Source: Chloroflexota bacterium (GTDB lineage Bacteria; Chloroflexota; UBA11872). Taken from it: a stretch of DNA of 37,527 bases. A program made the translations under genes and the position numbers. The DNA lies in assembly GCA_026707585.1 (NCBI GenBank), contig JAPOWQ010000065.1, forward strand, positions 1-37,527. The letters run 5' to 3'. Positions 9,447 to 17,190 of the stretch are shown here, in pieces. Position 1 is the first letter of the stretch, and the number at the start of each line of letters is the position of its first letter. The notes below the pieces were generated by a model. The model searched no databases and was not told the DNA's origin. It saw nothing but the letters and a program-made list of their open reading frames with translations.

Positions 9447-10217
9447 CTGTTCGACAGTCACGCGCACCTGGCCGATCCGGGCTTTACCGAGGACCTGGAC
9501 GCCGTCCACGAGCGCGCCCGCGACGCCGGGGTCTCGGAGGCGCTGGCGGTGGCGACCGACCTGGGCACGAGCGAGCGAGCCATTGCCATCTGCCGGAACT
9601 TTGCCGGCTGGTACCCCACGGTGGGCGTACATCCGCACGATTGCGGCGGCTTCCACGCCGCCACCGTCCAAGCTCTTCGCGACCTGGCCGGCGACGCCAA
9701 CGTCCGGGCAATCGGCGAAACCGGCCTGGATTTCTACCGCGAGCATCAGCCGCGGGCGTTACAGGAACGCGCCTTCCGTGCCCATTGCCGCCTGGCGGCC
9801 GAGCTTGAATTGCCGCTGGTCGTGCATCAGCGAGACAGCCTGGACGAAGTCGAGCGCGTACTGGCTCAGGAGCTTGGACCAGCCGGCGGGGTCATGCACA
9901 GCTTTACGGGACCGCCCGAATCCGTCGGGCGCTTCGTGGACCTGGGGCTGCACCTCTCGATCTCAGGCATCGTGACCTTCAGGCGGGCGGACCAGATGCG
10001 CGAAACGGCGGCCGCCGTTCCTGCCGAGCGGTTGCTGATCGAGACGGACGCCCCCTACCTGGCGCCGACGCCCCTGCGCGGACGCCGCAACGAGCCGGCC
10101 TACCTCGCGCATACCGCCGCCGTGGTCGCGGCAGTGCGAAACGTGTCGGTATCCTCGCTGCACGCATTCACCACCCGAAACGCTCGCAAGCTCTTCCGGT
10201 GCGCTCCCACGTCGTGA
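9447..10217 (+). CDS. tatD: TatD family metal-dependent hydrolase (DNase), CTG start
   Basis: TatD proteins are amidohydrolase-fold, divalent-metal-dependent nucleases linked to DNA repair and RNA turnover. From CTG 9447 the protein has 256 residues, the normal size. All metal-binding landmarks are present: F-D-S-H-A-H-L (H5, H7), G-E-T-G-L-D-F-Y, H-Q-R-D, M-H-S-F-T-G and E-T-D-A-P-Y-L-A-P. No ATG, GTG or TTG exists in frame between an upstream stop at 9366-9368 and GTG 9549, and a start at 9549 would remove the HxH motif. The start is therefore most likely CTG at 9447, 5 nt after the metG stop, probably by translational coupling. The stop overlaps the next gene's GTG. Confidence 0.9.
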   Translation: MFDSHAHLADPGFTEDLDAVHERARDAGVSEALAVATDLGTSERAIAICRNFAGWYPTVGVHPHDCGGFHAATVQALRDLAGDANVRAIGETGLDFYREHQPRALQERAFRAHCRLAAELELPLVVHQRDSLDEVERVLAQELGPAGGVMHSFTGPPESVGRFVDLGLHLSISGIVTFRRADQMRETAAAVPAERLLIETDAPYLAPTPLRGRRNEPAYLAHTAAVVAAVRNVSVSSLHAFTTRNARKLFRCAPTS

Positions 10218-11209
10218 CGGACCGCCGACCGCCGCGCGATCTGGCGGCCATCCTGGCTCCCGTCCAGGCGGGACAAGCGCAGGTCGAGGCGGTGCTGGAC
10301 CGCTGCGCGGCCGACAGCGAAATCCCGCTCTTGCAGACGGTGCTGGCTTCGGTTCTGGGCAGCCAGGGCAAACGCTTGCGCCCCGCCATCGCGCTACTCA
10401 TTGGGCAGGCGTACGGCGTGGACCGCGAGCAGGTCGTCCTGCTGGCCGCGGGCACGGAAGTCCTGCATAGCGCCACGCTCGTGCACGACGACATCGTGGA
10501 CGAGGCGGATTCGCGGCGCGGGCAGCCCTCAATTCACGCCGCCTGGTCCACGAAAGTCGCCGTGCTGGCGGGTGACTACCTCTTCGCCAGCGCGGCCGAC
10601 CTGGTAGCCCGGCTGAACCGCCCCCAGATCGTCCGGCAGTTCGCCGACACGATTCACGTCATGTCGCGCAGCGAGTTCGTTTTTCCGAGTTTCAACGGCG
10701 ACCCGGAGGCAACGCGCCGGCAGTACTTGGAGAAGATCAGCGGCAAGACCGCCGCCCTCATTGCCCTCGCCTGCGACGCGACGGCGGTGCTGGCCGACGC
10801 GTCAGGCAGCGAGGCCCGGGCCCTGCACGACTTTGGGTGGGCGCTGGGCATGGCCTTTCAGGTCACGGACGATGTCCTGGACATCGCCGGTGTCTCGCAG
10901 CAGACCGGTAAGCCCGTCGGCGGCGACCTGCGCGCCGGCCTGCTGACCCTGCCAGTGGTCGAATACCTGGCTGGCGCCGCATCGCCACCCCTCGCGATGC
11001 GGCGGCTGGCGGACGGCGAAAGTCTGTCCGAGGCCCAGGCGGCGGAAGCGATCCAGACGCTGCGAGCCTCCGGCGCGCTGGATGCGGCGCGCGCCGTGGC
11101 GCGGTCCTTCGCGGACCAGGCGCGTGCGGCGCTGACCCGACTGCCGCCAGATCCGGCCTTCGACGCGCTGGCCGATCTCGTCACCTACGCGACCGATCGG
11201 CACACCTAG
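10214..11209 (+). CDS. Long-chain polyprenyl diphosphate synthase (IspB/HepT type)
   Basis: This is a class I trans-prenyltransferase that condenses isopentenyl diphosphate units into the side chain of a quinone, here probably menaquinone. It has the first aspartate-rich motif LVHDDIVDEADSRRG, the GDYLFA segment and the second motif FQVTDDVLDIAG. The residues just ahead of the first motif are small (S-A-T-L), which in this family goes with longer products than farnesyl or geranylgeranyl. The frame is open to GTG 10199, but GTG 10214 overlaps the tatD TGA as GTGA, giving 331 residues and a coupled start; I prefer it. It is followed 18 bp later by menG/ubiE, supporting a quinone role. Chain length cannot be read from sequence alone. 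Confidence 0.9.
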   Translation: MTDRRPPRDLAAILAPVQAGQAQVEAVLDRCAADSEIPLLQTVLASVLGSQGKRLRPAIALLIGQAYGVDREQVVLLAAGTEVLHSATLVHDDIVDEADSRRGQPSIHAAWSTKVAVLAGDYLFASAADLVARLNRPQIVRQFADTIHVMSRSEFVFPSFNGDPEATRRQYLEKISGKTAALIALACDATAVLADASGSEARALHDFGWALGMAFQVTDDVLDIAGVSQQTGKPVGGDLRAGLLTLPVVEYLAGAASPPLAMRRLADGESLSEAQAAEAIQTLRASGALDAARAVARSFADQARAALTRLPPDPAFDALADLVTYATDRHT

Positions 11210-11227
11210 GTCCCGCGGCTGACCGCC

Positions 11228-11935
11228 GTGCCAGCCCGCAAGGCCTCCTGGGTCCGGCCGATGTTCAATGCCATTGCGCCGCGCTACGACCTGCTCAATC
11301 TCCTGATGAGCTTCGGCATGCATCACGGCTGGCGGCGGCGCGCCGTTCGGGAAGTCCTGGCGGTTCAGCCGCGGGTCGTGCTGGACGTCGGAACCGGAAC
11401 GGGCGACCTGGCCTTGGCGCTGGCTCGCCACTCCGGCGCGGGACCCGAAATCGTCGGCCTGGACTTCGCGGGGGGAATGCTCAGCGTGGCGAAGCGGCGC
11501 GCCGACGAAGGCCAGGCCGGCTCGGGTGCGCGCTTCATTCTGGGCGACGCCTTGCGCCTGCCGCTGGCCGACGCGTCCGTGGACGCGGTCGTGAGCGGCT
11601 TCCTGCTACGCAATGTTGACGGGCTGGCCCAGGTCTTTGCGGCCATGGCGCGCGTCCTTCGGCCCGGCGGCCGTCTGGTGATCCTGGAAATGACACCAAT
11701 GCGGCGCCCGCTGCCGCGCGCCCTCTTTCGCCTCTACTTCAATCGCTGGGTGCCGCTGCTGGGGCGCCTGGTCAGTCGTCATGCCAGCGCCTATTCCTGG
11801 CTGCCGCAATCGGTTGACGAATTCCTGGGCGCGGAGGCGTTGGCGGACGTGATCGCCGCGGCCGGGTTCGTCGACGTGCGCGTGCATCGCCTGGGGCTTG
11901 GAAGCGTGGCCCTGCACACCGCGACCCGGGTGTAA
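11228..11935 (+). CDS. menG: Demethylmenaquinone methyltransferase (MenG/UbiE)
   Basis: UbiE/MenG catalyses the C-methylation that completes menaquinone (or a step of ubiquinone) from S-adenosylmethionine. The 235-residue protein begins with VRPMFNAIAPRYDLLN, a family hallmark, followed by the SAM-binding motif LDVGTGTGDLAL, LGDALRLPLADASVD and GFLLRNVDGLAQVFAAMARVLRPGG. The position directly after a long-chain prenyl synthase supports menaquinone. The start is GTG 11228, 18 bp after the previous stop. The next gene begins 2 bp after its stop, so the genes are probably co-transcribed. The choice between menaquinone and ubiquinone is from context, not from a diagnostic residue. Confidence 0.93.
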   Translation: MPARKASWVRPMFNAIAPRYDLLNLLMSFGMHHGWRRRAVREVLAVQPRVVLDVGTGTGDLALALARHSGAGPEIVGLDFAGGMLSVAKRRADEGQAGSGARFILGDALRLPLADASVDAVVSGFLLRNVDGLAQVFAAMARVLRPGGRLVILEMTPMRRPLPRALFRLYFNRWVPLLGRLVSRHASAYSWLPQSVDEFLGAEALADVIAAAGFVDVRVHRLGLGSVALHTATRV

Positions 11936-11937
11936 CC

Positions 11938-12975
11938 GTGTCTGCCGCCTGGTCGGTATCGAGCCCTGCCCAGTGGAACGACTTCGCGGCCGCCCACCCG
12001 GCCGCCAACCTGCTGCACGCCGGCTCCTGGGGTGACCTCAAGGCGCGCTACGGCTGGCGGGTGACGCGGCTGGCCGTGGGCGACGTTAACGCTCCGCGCG
12101 CGGGACTTCAGGTTCTCACTCGAACCCGCCGCGTTCCGCCGCTGGGACCGTCGATAGGTCTGGCCTACGTTCCGCGGGGTCCGCTGGCGGATTCCGACGC
12201 CGACGCGCGGGCGTTGATCGAGGCGGCGTCCCAGGATGCCCGGCGCCTGGGGGCATCGCTCCTGCGTGTCGAGCCCGTGCGCGCTCGGCACGCGGCCGTG
12301 CTGAACGCGCTGGGCTTTCGTCAGACCGATGCATTCGTGCAAGTCCCGCGGACGGCGGTAGTGGATCTGGCGGCCGACGACGCCGAATTGCTGGCGTCGT
12401 TCAAGTCCAAAATGCGCTACAACATCCGGCTGGCGGCTCGGCGCGGGGTGGAGGTGGCCAGAGAATCGAGCGAGGCCAGCTTCCACGCCTTCTATGAGTT
12501 GACGACCGCCACGGCGACCCGGCAGGGCTTTGCGGTCCATGCCGCCTCGTATTACCAGGACGTAGCGCGCACATTCGGGGATGACGCCGGACTCTTCGTG
12601 GCGCGCCATGACGGGCGCGCCCTGGCGGCGCTCCTGGTCGTGGCCTTCGGCCCGGAGGCCGTCTACCTGTATGGCGCGTCCTCCAGCGCCCAGCGGAGCC
12701 GCATGGCGCCGCACGCCACGCAGTGGGCGGCCATGCAGTGGGCGCGCACACGCGGCTGTCGACACTACGATCTGTGGGGGATGGCCGATCCCAACGATCC
12801 CAACGACCCGATGGCCGGCGTGCATCGCTTCAAGCTGGGATTCAACCCGCGGCTGGTGGAATACCCCGGCACCTTCGACTTGCCGCTCCAGCGCCTTCGG
12901 GCCTGGGCGCTGACGTCCGGCGCGTTGCGCGCGCGCGCGGCGCTGCAGCGCCGGCGCGGACGGCCACAGAACTGA
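11938..12975 (+). CDS. FemAB-like peptidyltransferase (aminoacyl-tRNA-dependent peptidoglycan branching family)
   Basis: FemABX proteins use aminoacyl-tRNAs to add amino acids to the peptide stem of lipid II. This 345-residue protein has two tandem GNAT-like folds. The segment LLASFKSKMRYNIRLAARRGVEV (about 150-172) is the typical K-x-R-x-N-I-x-x-A motif, and the second domain ends with Y-D-L-W-G-M followed by an acidic Asn/Asp-rich segment and F-K-L-G-F-N-P, as in Fem proteins. GTG 11938 follows the menG stop by 2 bp, and murE begins 11 bp downstream, so the gene is part of a cell-wall/quinone run. A true interpeptide-bridge function is inferred from family and from murE; related proteins also act in exopolysaccharide modification. 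Confidence 0.82.
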   Translation: MSAAWSVSSPAQWNDFAAAHPAANLLHAGSWGDLKARYGWRVTRLAVGDVNAPRAGLQVLTRTRRVPPLGPSIGLAYVPRGPLADSDADARALIEAASQDARRLGASLLRVEPVRARHAAVLNALGFRQTDAFVQVPRTAVVDLAADDAELLASFKSKMRYNIRLAARRGVEVARESSEASFHAFYELTTATATRQGFAVHAASYYQDVARTFGDDAGLFVARHDGRALAALLVVAFGPEAVYLYGASSSAQRSRMAPHATQWAAMQWARTRGCRHYDLWGMADPNDPNDPMAGVHRFKLGFNPRLVEYPGTFDLPLQRLRAWALTSGALRARAALQRRRGRPQN

Positions 12976-12986
12976 GGCGAGTCACG

Positions 12987-14486
12987 GTGGAGGCGGCCTT
13001 CGAGTCGTTGATTGTGGATCTGCCGGGGGCGGAGCTGCTGCGTTCCGCCAGCGCACCAATCCGCGACATAGCTCACGATTCACGCAACGTGAAACGGGGA
13101 AGTTGCTTCGTTTGCCGGCGAGGTCTTCGGGTCGACGGCCACGACTATGTAACCGCCGCTCTGGCCGCGGGCGCCGCGGCAGTCGTGGCGGAACGCCGGG
13201 TTCACGCCCCTCCAGGCGTTGGCTTGGCCATCGTGCCCGACGGTCGCCTGGCGCTGGCCAGCCTGGCGCGCCGTTTCTGGGGCGAGCCGGACCGCCGGCT
13301 GGGGCTGGTTGGCGTGACCGGCACCGACGGCAAGACCAGCACGTCGCGACTGATCGCCTGGATGCTGGGCGCCTACCTGCCAGGAGTCGGCGAGCTGACT
13401 ACCGTCAACACGCGCGCCGGCGGCGCCGATCTGGAAAAGACCGGACGACTCACAACCCCTGAAGCCCCCACCGTGGCCCGGCTGCTAGCCCGAATGGTCC
13501 AGGGCGGCGACGCCTGGGCCGTCGTCGAGGTGGCGTCGCACGCCCTGGAATTGGCGCGCGTAGACGGTTTTGCGTTTGACCGCGCGGTGATCACCAACGT
13601 GACGCATGAGCATCTGGACTTGCACGGCACGCTTCAGGCCTATCGAGCCGCCAAGCGACGGCTCCTGGAATTGGTCGAACGGAGTCCGGACGACGCGCGC
13701 GGCAAGGCCGCCGTGCTCAATGCCGACGATCCGGTGACGGCTGGCTTCGCCGACGGATGCCCAGTTGACGTCCTGACCTTCGGGGAAACGAATCCCGCCG
13801 ATATCTCGGCACACTGCGCTGGCGTCACGCCCGACGGGCTGGTGATAGCGGGCGACTCGCCGTGGGGCTCGTGGGAGGCGTCCACGCAACTGCGCGGGCG
13901 CTGGAATGTGGCCAATGTGGCTGCCGCGGTGGCCTGTCTTGGCAGCATCATGGGCGACCTATCGGCCGGCGTGGAGCGATTGGCGTCGTTTGCACCCGTC
14001 AAGGGTCGAATGGAGACCGTCGCGGCCGGGCAGCCGTTTCACGTCATCGTGGACTTCGCCCACACCCCCGCCGCGCTGGCCGCGTGTCTGGCCGAAGTTC
14101 GGGCGGACACCCGTGGCCGCGTGCTGGCGGTATTCGGCAGCGCCGGGGATCAGGACGAGGAAAAGCGCCCGATGCTGGGCCGCGCCGCCGCCGAGGGCGC
14201 GGACGTGGCGATCGTCACCAACGAGGACCCGCGACGGGAACGCCCCGAAGACATCGCCCGCGACGTGATCGCCGGGCGTACCCGTGGCGGTGCGCGCTTC
14301 GAAACCATGCACGACCGGCGCGCGGCCATCGCTCGCGCCTTCGAACTGGCCCGCGCGGGCGACACGGTGGTGCTGGCCGGCAAGGGCCACGAGCAGTCTA
14401 TTCAGTTCGCCGACCGCGAGGAGCCGTGGGACGAAGCCGGGGCCGCGCGCGCGGCGCTGGCCGATCTGGGCTACGGCGAAGGCTGA
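12987..14486 (+). CDS. murE: UDP-N-acetylmuramoyl-tripeptide synthetase (MurE)
   Basis: MurE adds the third amino acid to UDP-MurNAc-L-Ala-D-Glu in the cytosol. From GTG 12987 the protein has 499 residues; the open frame upstream (to 12723) overlaps the FemAB gene and is not coding. Motifs are the N-terminal DSRNVKRGSCFV, the ATP loop GVTGTDGKTSTSRL, the UDP-substrate region TTPEAPTVARLL, ITNVTHEHLDLHG with the downstream YRAAK lysine (the residue carbamylated in Mur ligases), and VDFAHTPAALAACL. The loop that selects the third amino acid reads N-E-D-P-R-R-E instead of the D-N-P-R of diaminopimelate enzymes. Arg is kept, so DAP or ornithine is more likely than lysine, but this is uncertain. 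A GAGGCGA sequence precedes the start. Confidence 0.93.
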   Translation: MEAAFESLIVDLPGAELLRSASAPIRDIAHDSRNVKRGSCFVCRRGLRVDGHDYVTAALAAGAAAVVAERRVHAPPGVGLAIVPDGRLALASLARRFWGEPDRRLGLVGVTGTDGKTSTSRLIAWMLGAYLPGVGELTTVNTRAGGADLEKTGRLTTPEAPTVARLLARMVQGGDAWAVVEVASHALELARVDGFAFDRAVITNVTHEHLDLHGTLQAYRAAKRRLLELVERSPDDARGKAAVLNADDPVTAGFADGCPVDVLTFGETNPADISAHCAGVTPDGLVIAGDSPWGSWEASTQLRGRWNVANVAAAVACLGSIMGDLSAGVERLASFAPVKGRMETVAAGQPFHVIVDFAHTPAALAACLAEVRADTRGRVLAVFGSAGDQDEEKRPMLGRAAAEGADVAIVTNEDPRRERPEDIARDVIAGRTRGGARFETMHDRRAAIARAFELARAGDTVVLAGKGHEQSIQFADREEPWDEAGAARAALADLGYGEG

Positions 14487-14499
14487 AAGAAGCCGGCGC

Positions 14500-14967
14500 T
14501 CAGGCCGTGCAGCCCCCCGGCTTCACGCCACTGCCGTTAGTGTTGAACGAACTCCCGCAGCCGCAGGTCTGCTCCGCGCTGGGATTCCTGACCGTGAAGC
14601 CGCGACCCATCATGCTGTCGATGAAGTCGATCTCGGCCCCAACCATCATGTGGGCGCTGGAGCTGTCGACAAAGATGTCCACGCCGCGGGACTCCAGGAC
14701 GATGTCGGTGGGTTCGGGCGCGCGGGCGATAGCCATGGCGTACTGGTTGCCGGCGCAACCGCCTCCCATGACGGCGACTTTGAGCGCTCCGTAGGGCTCG
14801 CCCTTGCCCTCCAGGATCTCGCGAAAGGCGCGCGCGGCGCGCTGGGACAGCGTCACCGCGGCGGGCGGTTCGGGTGGCGGCGGTGCGGACATAGGCAGCG
14901 ACATCCGCTCGGCCGGTGGCTTGTCTTGCGGCAGGCCAATGCGTTCGCCTGTTTCAACCGCGCTCAT
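14500..14967 (-). CDS. A-type Fe-S carrier (IscA/ErpA/SufA family) with N-terminal extension
   Basis: A-type carriers accept Fe-S clusters from scaffolds such as SufBCD and hand them to target enzymes. The conserved domain (about 37-141) begins V-T-L-S-Q-R-A-A and has the three ligand cysteines, C71 in G-G-G-C-A-G-N-Q-Y and C135/C137 in T-C-G-C-G-S-S-F. An N-terminal extension of about 36 residues is Pro-rich, and a fourth Cys (C153) lies three residues from the C-terminus. I chose ATG 14967, preceded by GGGGGA; ATGs at 14904 and 14892 would give the usual family length and cannot be excluded. It is convergent with murE. With sufBCD at the other end of the window, it fits the Fe-S delivery route for enzymes such as KamA. 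Confidence 0.88.
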   Translation of the reverse strand: MSAVETGERIGLPQDKPPAERMSLPMSAPPPPEPPAAVTLSQRAARAFREILEGKGEPYGALKVAVMGGGCAGNQYAMAIARAPEPTDIVLESRGVDIFVDSSSAHMMVGAEIDFIDSMMGRGFTVRNPSAEQTCGCGSSFNTNGSGVKPGGCTA

Positions 14968-15146
14968 GCGATCCCCCAGCGACTGTTGGTAAGAGTCTTC
15001 CGTGCGCTCCCCTGAAACTAGCACGCAAAGGCGATCTGCCGGTAACGGCGCTCCGGCATGGCCCGCTGCGCCGATAAGATAGGCGCCGACGACGCCTCGC
15101 CAGCCAAGGACACGCAGCCATCCGCGACGCATCCTGTCAGCGCGAC

Positions 15147-16142
15147 GTGCGCGGCGCGGTGGTGGCTCGGATTCGGCGGGCCAGGCGACCGCTGATCGTT
15201 TCGCATCGGAACCCCGACCCCGACAGCCTTGGATCGGCCCTTGGACTGGCGGCGATTCTCGAGGCCTTGGGCGCGTCCCCCGTCTTGGCGGTCAATGAAC
15301 CCGAGAACATAGATGCGGTCATGGCCTCAATCCCGGGAACCGCGCGCTTCCGGGCCTTGACCGCTGACTTGCTGGCGGCGCCGCCGGACGGCCATCCGTT
15401 TGACGCCCTCTTTTCCGTCGACACGGCCAGCATCGACCTGTTGAGCGCGGACGAGCGAGTCCGAACGGCGCTACGCGCGATCCGACCCATCATCAACATC
15501 GACCACCACATCACCAACGAGCGCTACGGCGACGTGAACTACGTCGTCTCGGACGCCGCCGCCGCGGCGGAAGTGATCTGGATGCTCTCGAGCACGCTGG
15601 GCGGCGGCATTTCGCGCGCTGGCGCGATCGCGCTTCAGGCCGGGCTGGTGGCCGACACGCTGGGCTTCCAGACCCAGGAAACCGGGCCGCGCACGCTGCG
15701 CGCCGCCGCCGCGCTGCAAGCCCTCGGCGGCGTCACGTCGGACATCCCGCGCCGGGTGCTCAACGTGCGTTCCTTCCAAGCGTCGCGCTTGTTGGGCGCC
15801 GCCCTCGCCGCGGCGGTGCGCTCGGCGGACGGACGCGTGGTCTGGACGCAAGTCAGCGCCCGGATGGCGGCGGACGTCGGCGCCCGCATGGCCGATGCGC
15901 AGGGCATTCCGAATGCCCTGCAATACGTCGCGGATACGGAGGCCGTGGCAGTGTTCTACCAGGCGGATGCTTCGCGCACCCGGGTCAGCCTGCGCTCGCG
16001 GGGGACACGCATCGACGGCGTGGCCGCGGCCTTCGGCGGCGGCGGCCATGCGCTGGCGGCGGGCGTCACCCTGGCCGAACCGCTTGACATCGCGACCGAG
16101 CAGGTACTGGCGCGCTTGGACCGGACACTCAACGGACGCTAA
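15147..16142 (+). CDS. DHH/DHHA1 phosphoesterase (NrnA-like oligoribonuclease / pAp phosphatase)
   Basis: The family hydrolyses short RNA oligonucleotides, 3'-phosphoadenosine-5'-phosphate, or linear products of cyclic dinucleotides with Mn2+. The 331-residue protein has the DHH motifs: S-H-R-N-P-D-P-D-S (H20, D24, D26), the V-D-T segment (D92), and I-N-I-D-H-H-I-T (D119-H121). The C-terminal DHHA1 domain carries the substrate motif G-G-G-G-H-A-L-A-A-G near residue 293. The start is GTG 15147; GTG codons slightly downstream would shorten it by a few residues only. It is divergent from the A-type carrier. A DarA-type c-di-AMP receptor in the same window makes a role in pApA or cyclic-dinucleotide turnover possible, but this is inference. 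Confidence 0.85.
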   Translation: MRGAVVARIRRARRPLIVSHRNPDPDSLGSALGLAAILEALGASPVLAVNEPENIDAVMASIPGTARFRALTADLLAAPPDGHPFDALFSVDTASIDLLSADERVRTALRAIRPIINIDHHITNERYGDVNYVVSDAAAAAEVIWMLSSTLGGGISRAGAIALQAGLVADTLGFQTQETGPRTLRAAAALQALGGVTSDIPRRVLNVRSFQASRLLGAALAAAVRSADGRVVWTQVSARMAADVGARMADAQGIPNALQYVADTEAVAVFYQADASRTRVSLRSRGTRIDGVAAAFGGGGHALAAGVTLAEPLDIATEQVLARLDRTLNGR

Positions 16143-16280
16143 GTCTGCGACGGGCGTAACGCCGGGACGCTCTGTTGCGGTCCCATAGTGACCGAAAGTT
16201 CACCTGATCGTTGGTAGACTTGAGGCACGCTGGGCGAGTGTCATGGCTCCTTGGGTGAGTCTGAGCCTGATGCTTGATAG

Positions 16281-17126
16281 ATGCTGCGGCGACTGTTGAG
16301 GGCCATCGTGCGACGCTGCACTTCACGAGCGAGGTCCTGCGCCAGAGCGACGGTTTGTGGCGTGTGTCTGGTACTGGTCCTCGCTCTCATGGCGGCGTGC
16401 AATGGCGACCCTGTTGCGCCGACCAGCGTGGATGTTCCTACGCAACCGCCCCCGAGTACCGACAGTCCCTCACCGGTTGCCGTCGCGCAGACCGCTTCGC
16501 CGGCGGTCGCCGCGCCGCTGGTGGCCGCCCCGCGGGTTACACCAACGGTCGCCGACACGGCTGCGCCGGCGCCCACCACACAAGCGCAGCCACCGTCCAG
16601 GCTCGATCCGACCGCGCCGCCGAGTACAGCCACACCGCTGCCGCTATCGCCCAGCCCCTCGCCGGCTGCATCGCCCGTCGCGTCTCCGTCGCCCTCTCCC
16701 CGGCCAACGACCGCGCCCGCAACGCATTCACCGGACCCGACCGAACCCCCGGCGGCCTCCCCCACCGCGGCGCCGACTCCAGCGCGCGCCGTCGTTGGGC
16801 GGATCGCCACCGCGCTCACGGTCGATGGTCTGCAGCGACCGCAGGATCTCTCGGAGCAGTTTGGGCTCGACGACCGCATCTACATCAGCGTTGAGTTTCG
16901 CGATGTGCGCGAGGGCGCGCGGCTCGGCTTCCGCTGGAGTTCCGGCAGTTGCGGCGGCGAATACGAGACAGGCCCCCAACAGGCGCTGCGCCGCGGCTAC
17001 TTCGCGTTCTATGTGGACGAGACCAATTGCATCGGCGAGCATGCGGTAGAGATCACGGTGGACGGTGCTGTGGCGGCTGAGACCTCGTTCGTGGTGGTGA
17101 ACCAGCCAAGCGTGGCGCCTTCGTGA
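16281..17126 (+). CDS. Probable lipoprotein with long Pro/Ser/Thr/Ala-rich linker and C-terminal beta domain
   Basis: I do not recognise a family. The N-terminus is strongly basic (residues 1-22), followed by a hydrophobic stretch (about 27-38) and a lipobox-like L-M-A-A-C at C40, so the mature protein is probably lipid-anchored outside the membrane. Residues about 45-163 are almost only Pro, Ser, Thr, Ala and Val with many S-P and T-P repeats, an extended wall-spanning linker. Residues about 165-281 form a compact domain with alternating hydrophobics, including a pair of cysteines in SSGSCGG and ETNCIG that may form a disulfide; it looks Ig-like. ATG 16281 has no clear ribosome site. The gene stands alone between the DHH enzyme and the dehydratase. 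Confidence 0.7.
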   Translation: MLRRLLRAIVRRCTSRARSCARATVCGVCLVLVLALMAACNGDPVAPTSVDVPTQPPPSTDSPSPVAVAQTASPAVAAPLVAAPRVTPTVADTAAPAPTTQAQPPSRLDPTAPPSTATPLPLSPSPSPAASPVASPSPSPRPTTAPATHSPDPTEPPAASPTAAPTPARAVVGRIATALTVDGLQRPQDLSEQFGLDDRIYISVEFRDVREGARLGFRWSSGSCGGEYETGPQQALRRGYFAFYVDETNCIGEHAVEITVDGAVAAETSFVVVNQPSVAPS

Positions 17127-17190
17127 TTGACCGAGCGTTGGCCGCCGTGGTTTGCTGCGCGCGTTCGACACAGCCCATGCGAGCCGCCGC

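Noticed and set aside
12723-12986. Upstream extension of the murE frame
   Set aside because: It lies inside the FemAB-like gene in another frame; MurE is complete from GTG 12987.
14489-14524. GAAGCCGG/CCGGCTTC inverted repeat between convergent murE and the A-type carrier gene, as a bidirectional terminator
   Set aside because: The stem is perfect over 8 bp, but the loop is 20 nt, no T-tract is present on either side, and the right arm lies inside the carrier gene's coding sequence.
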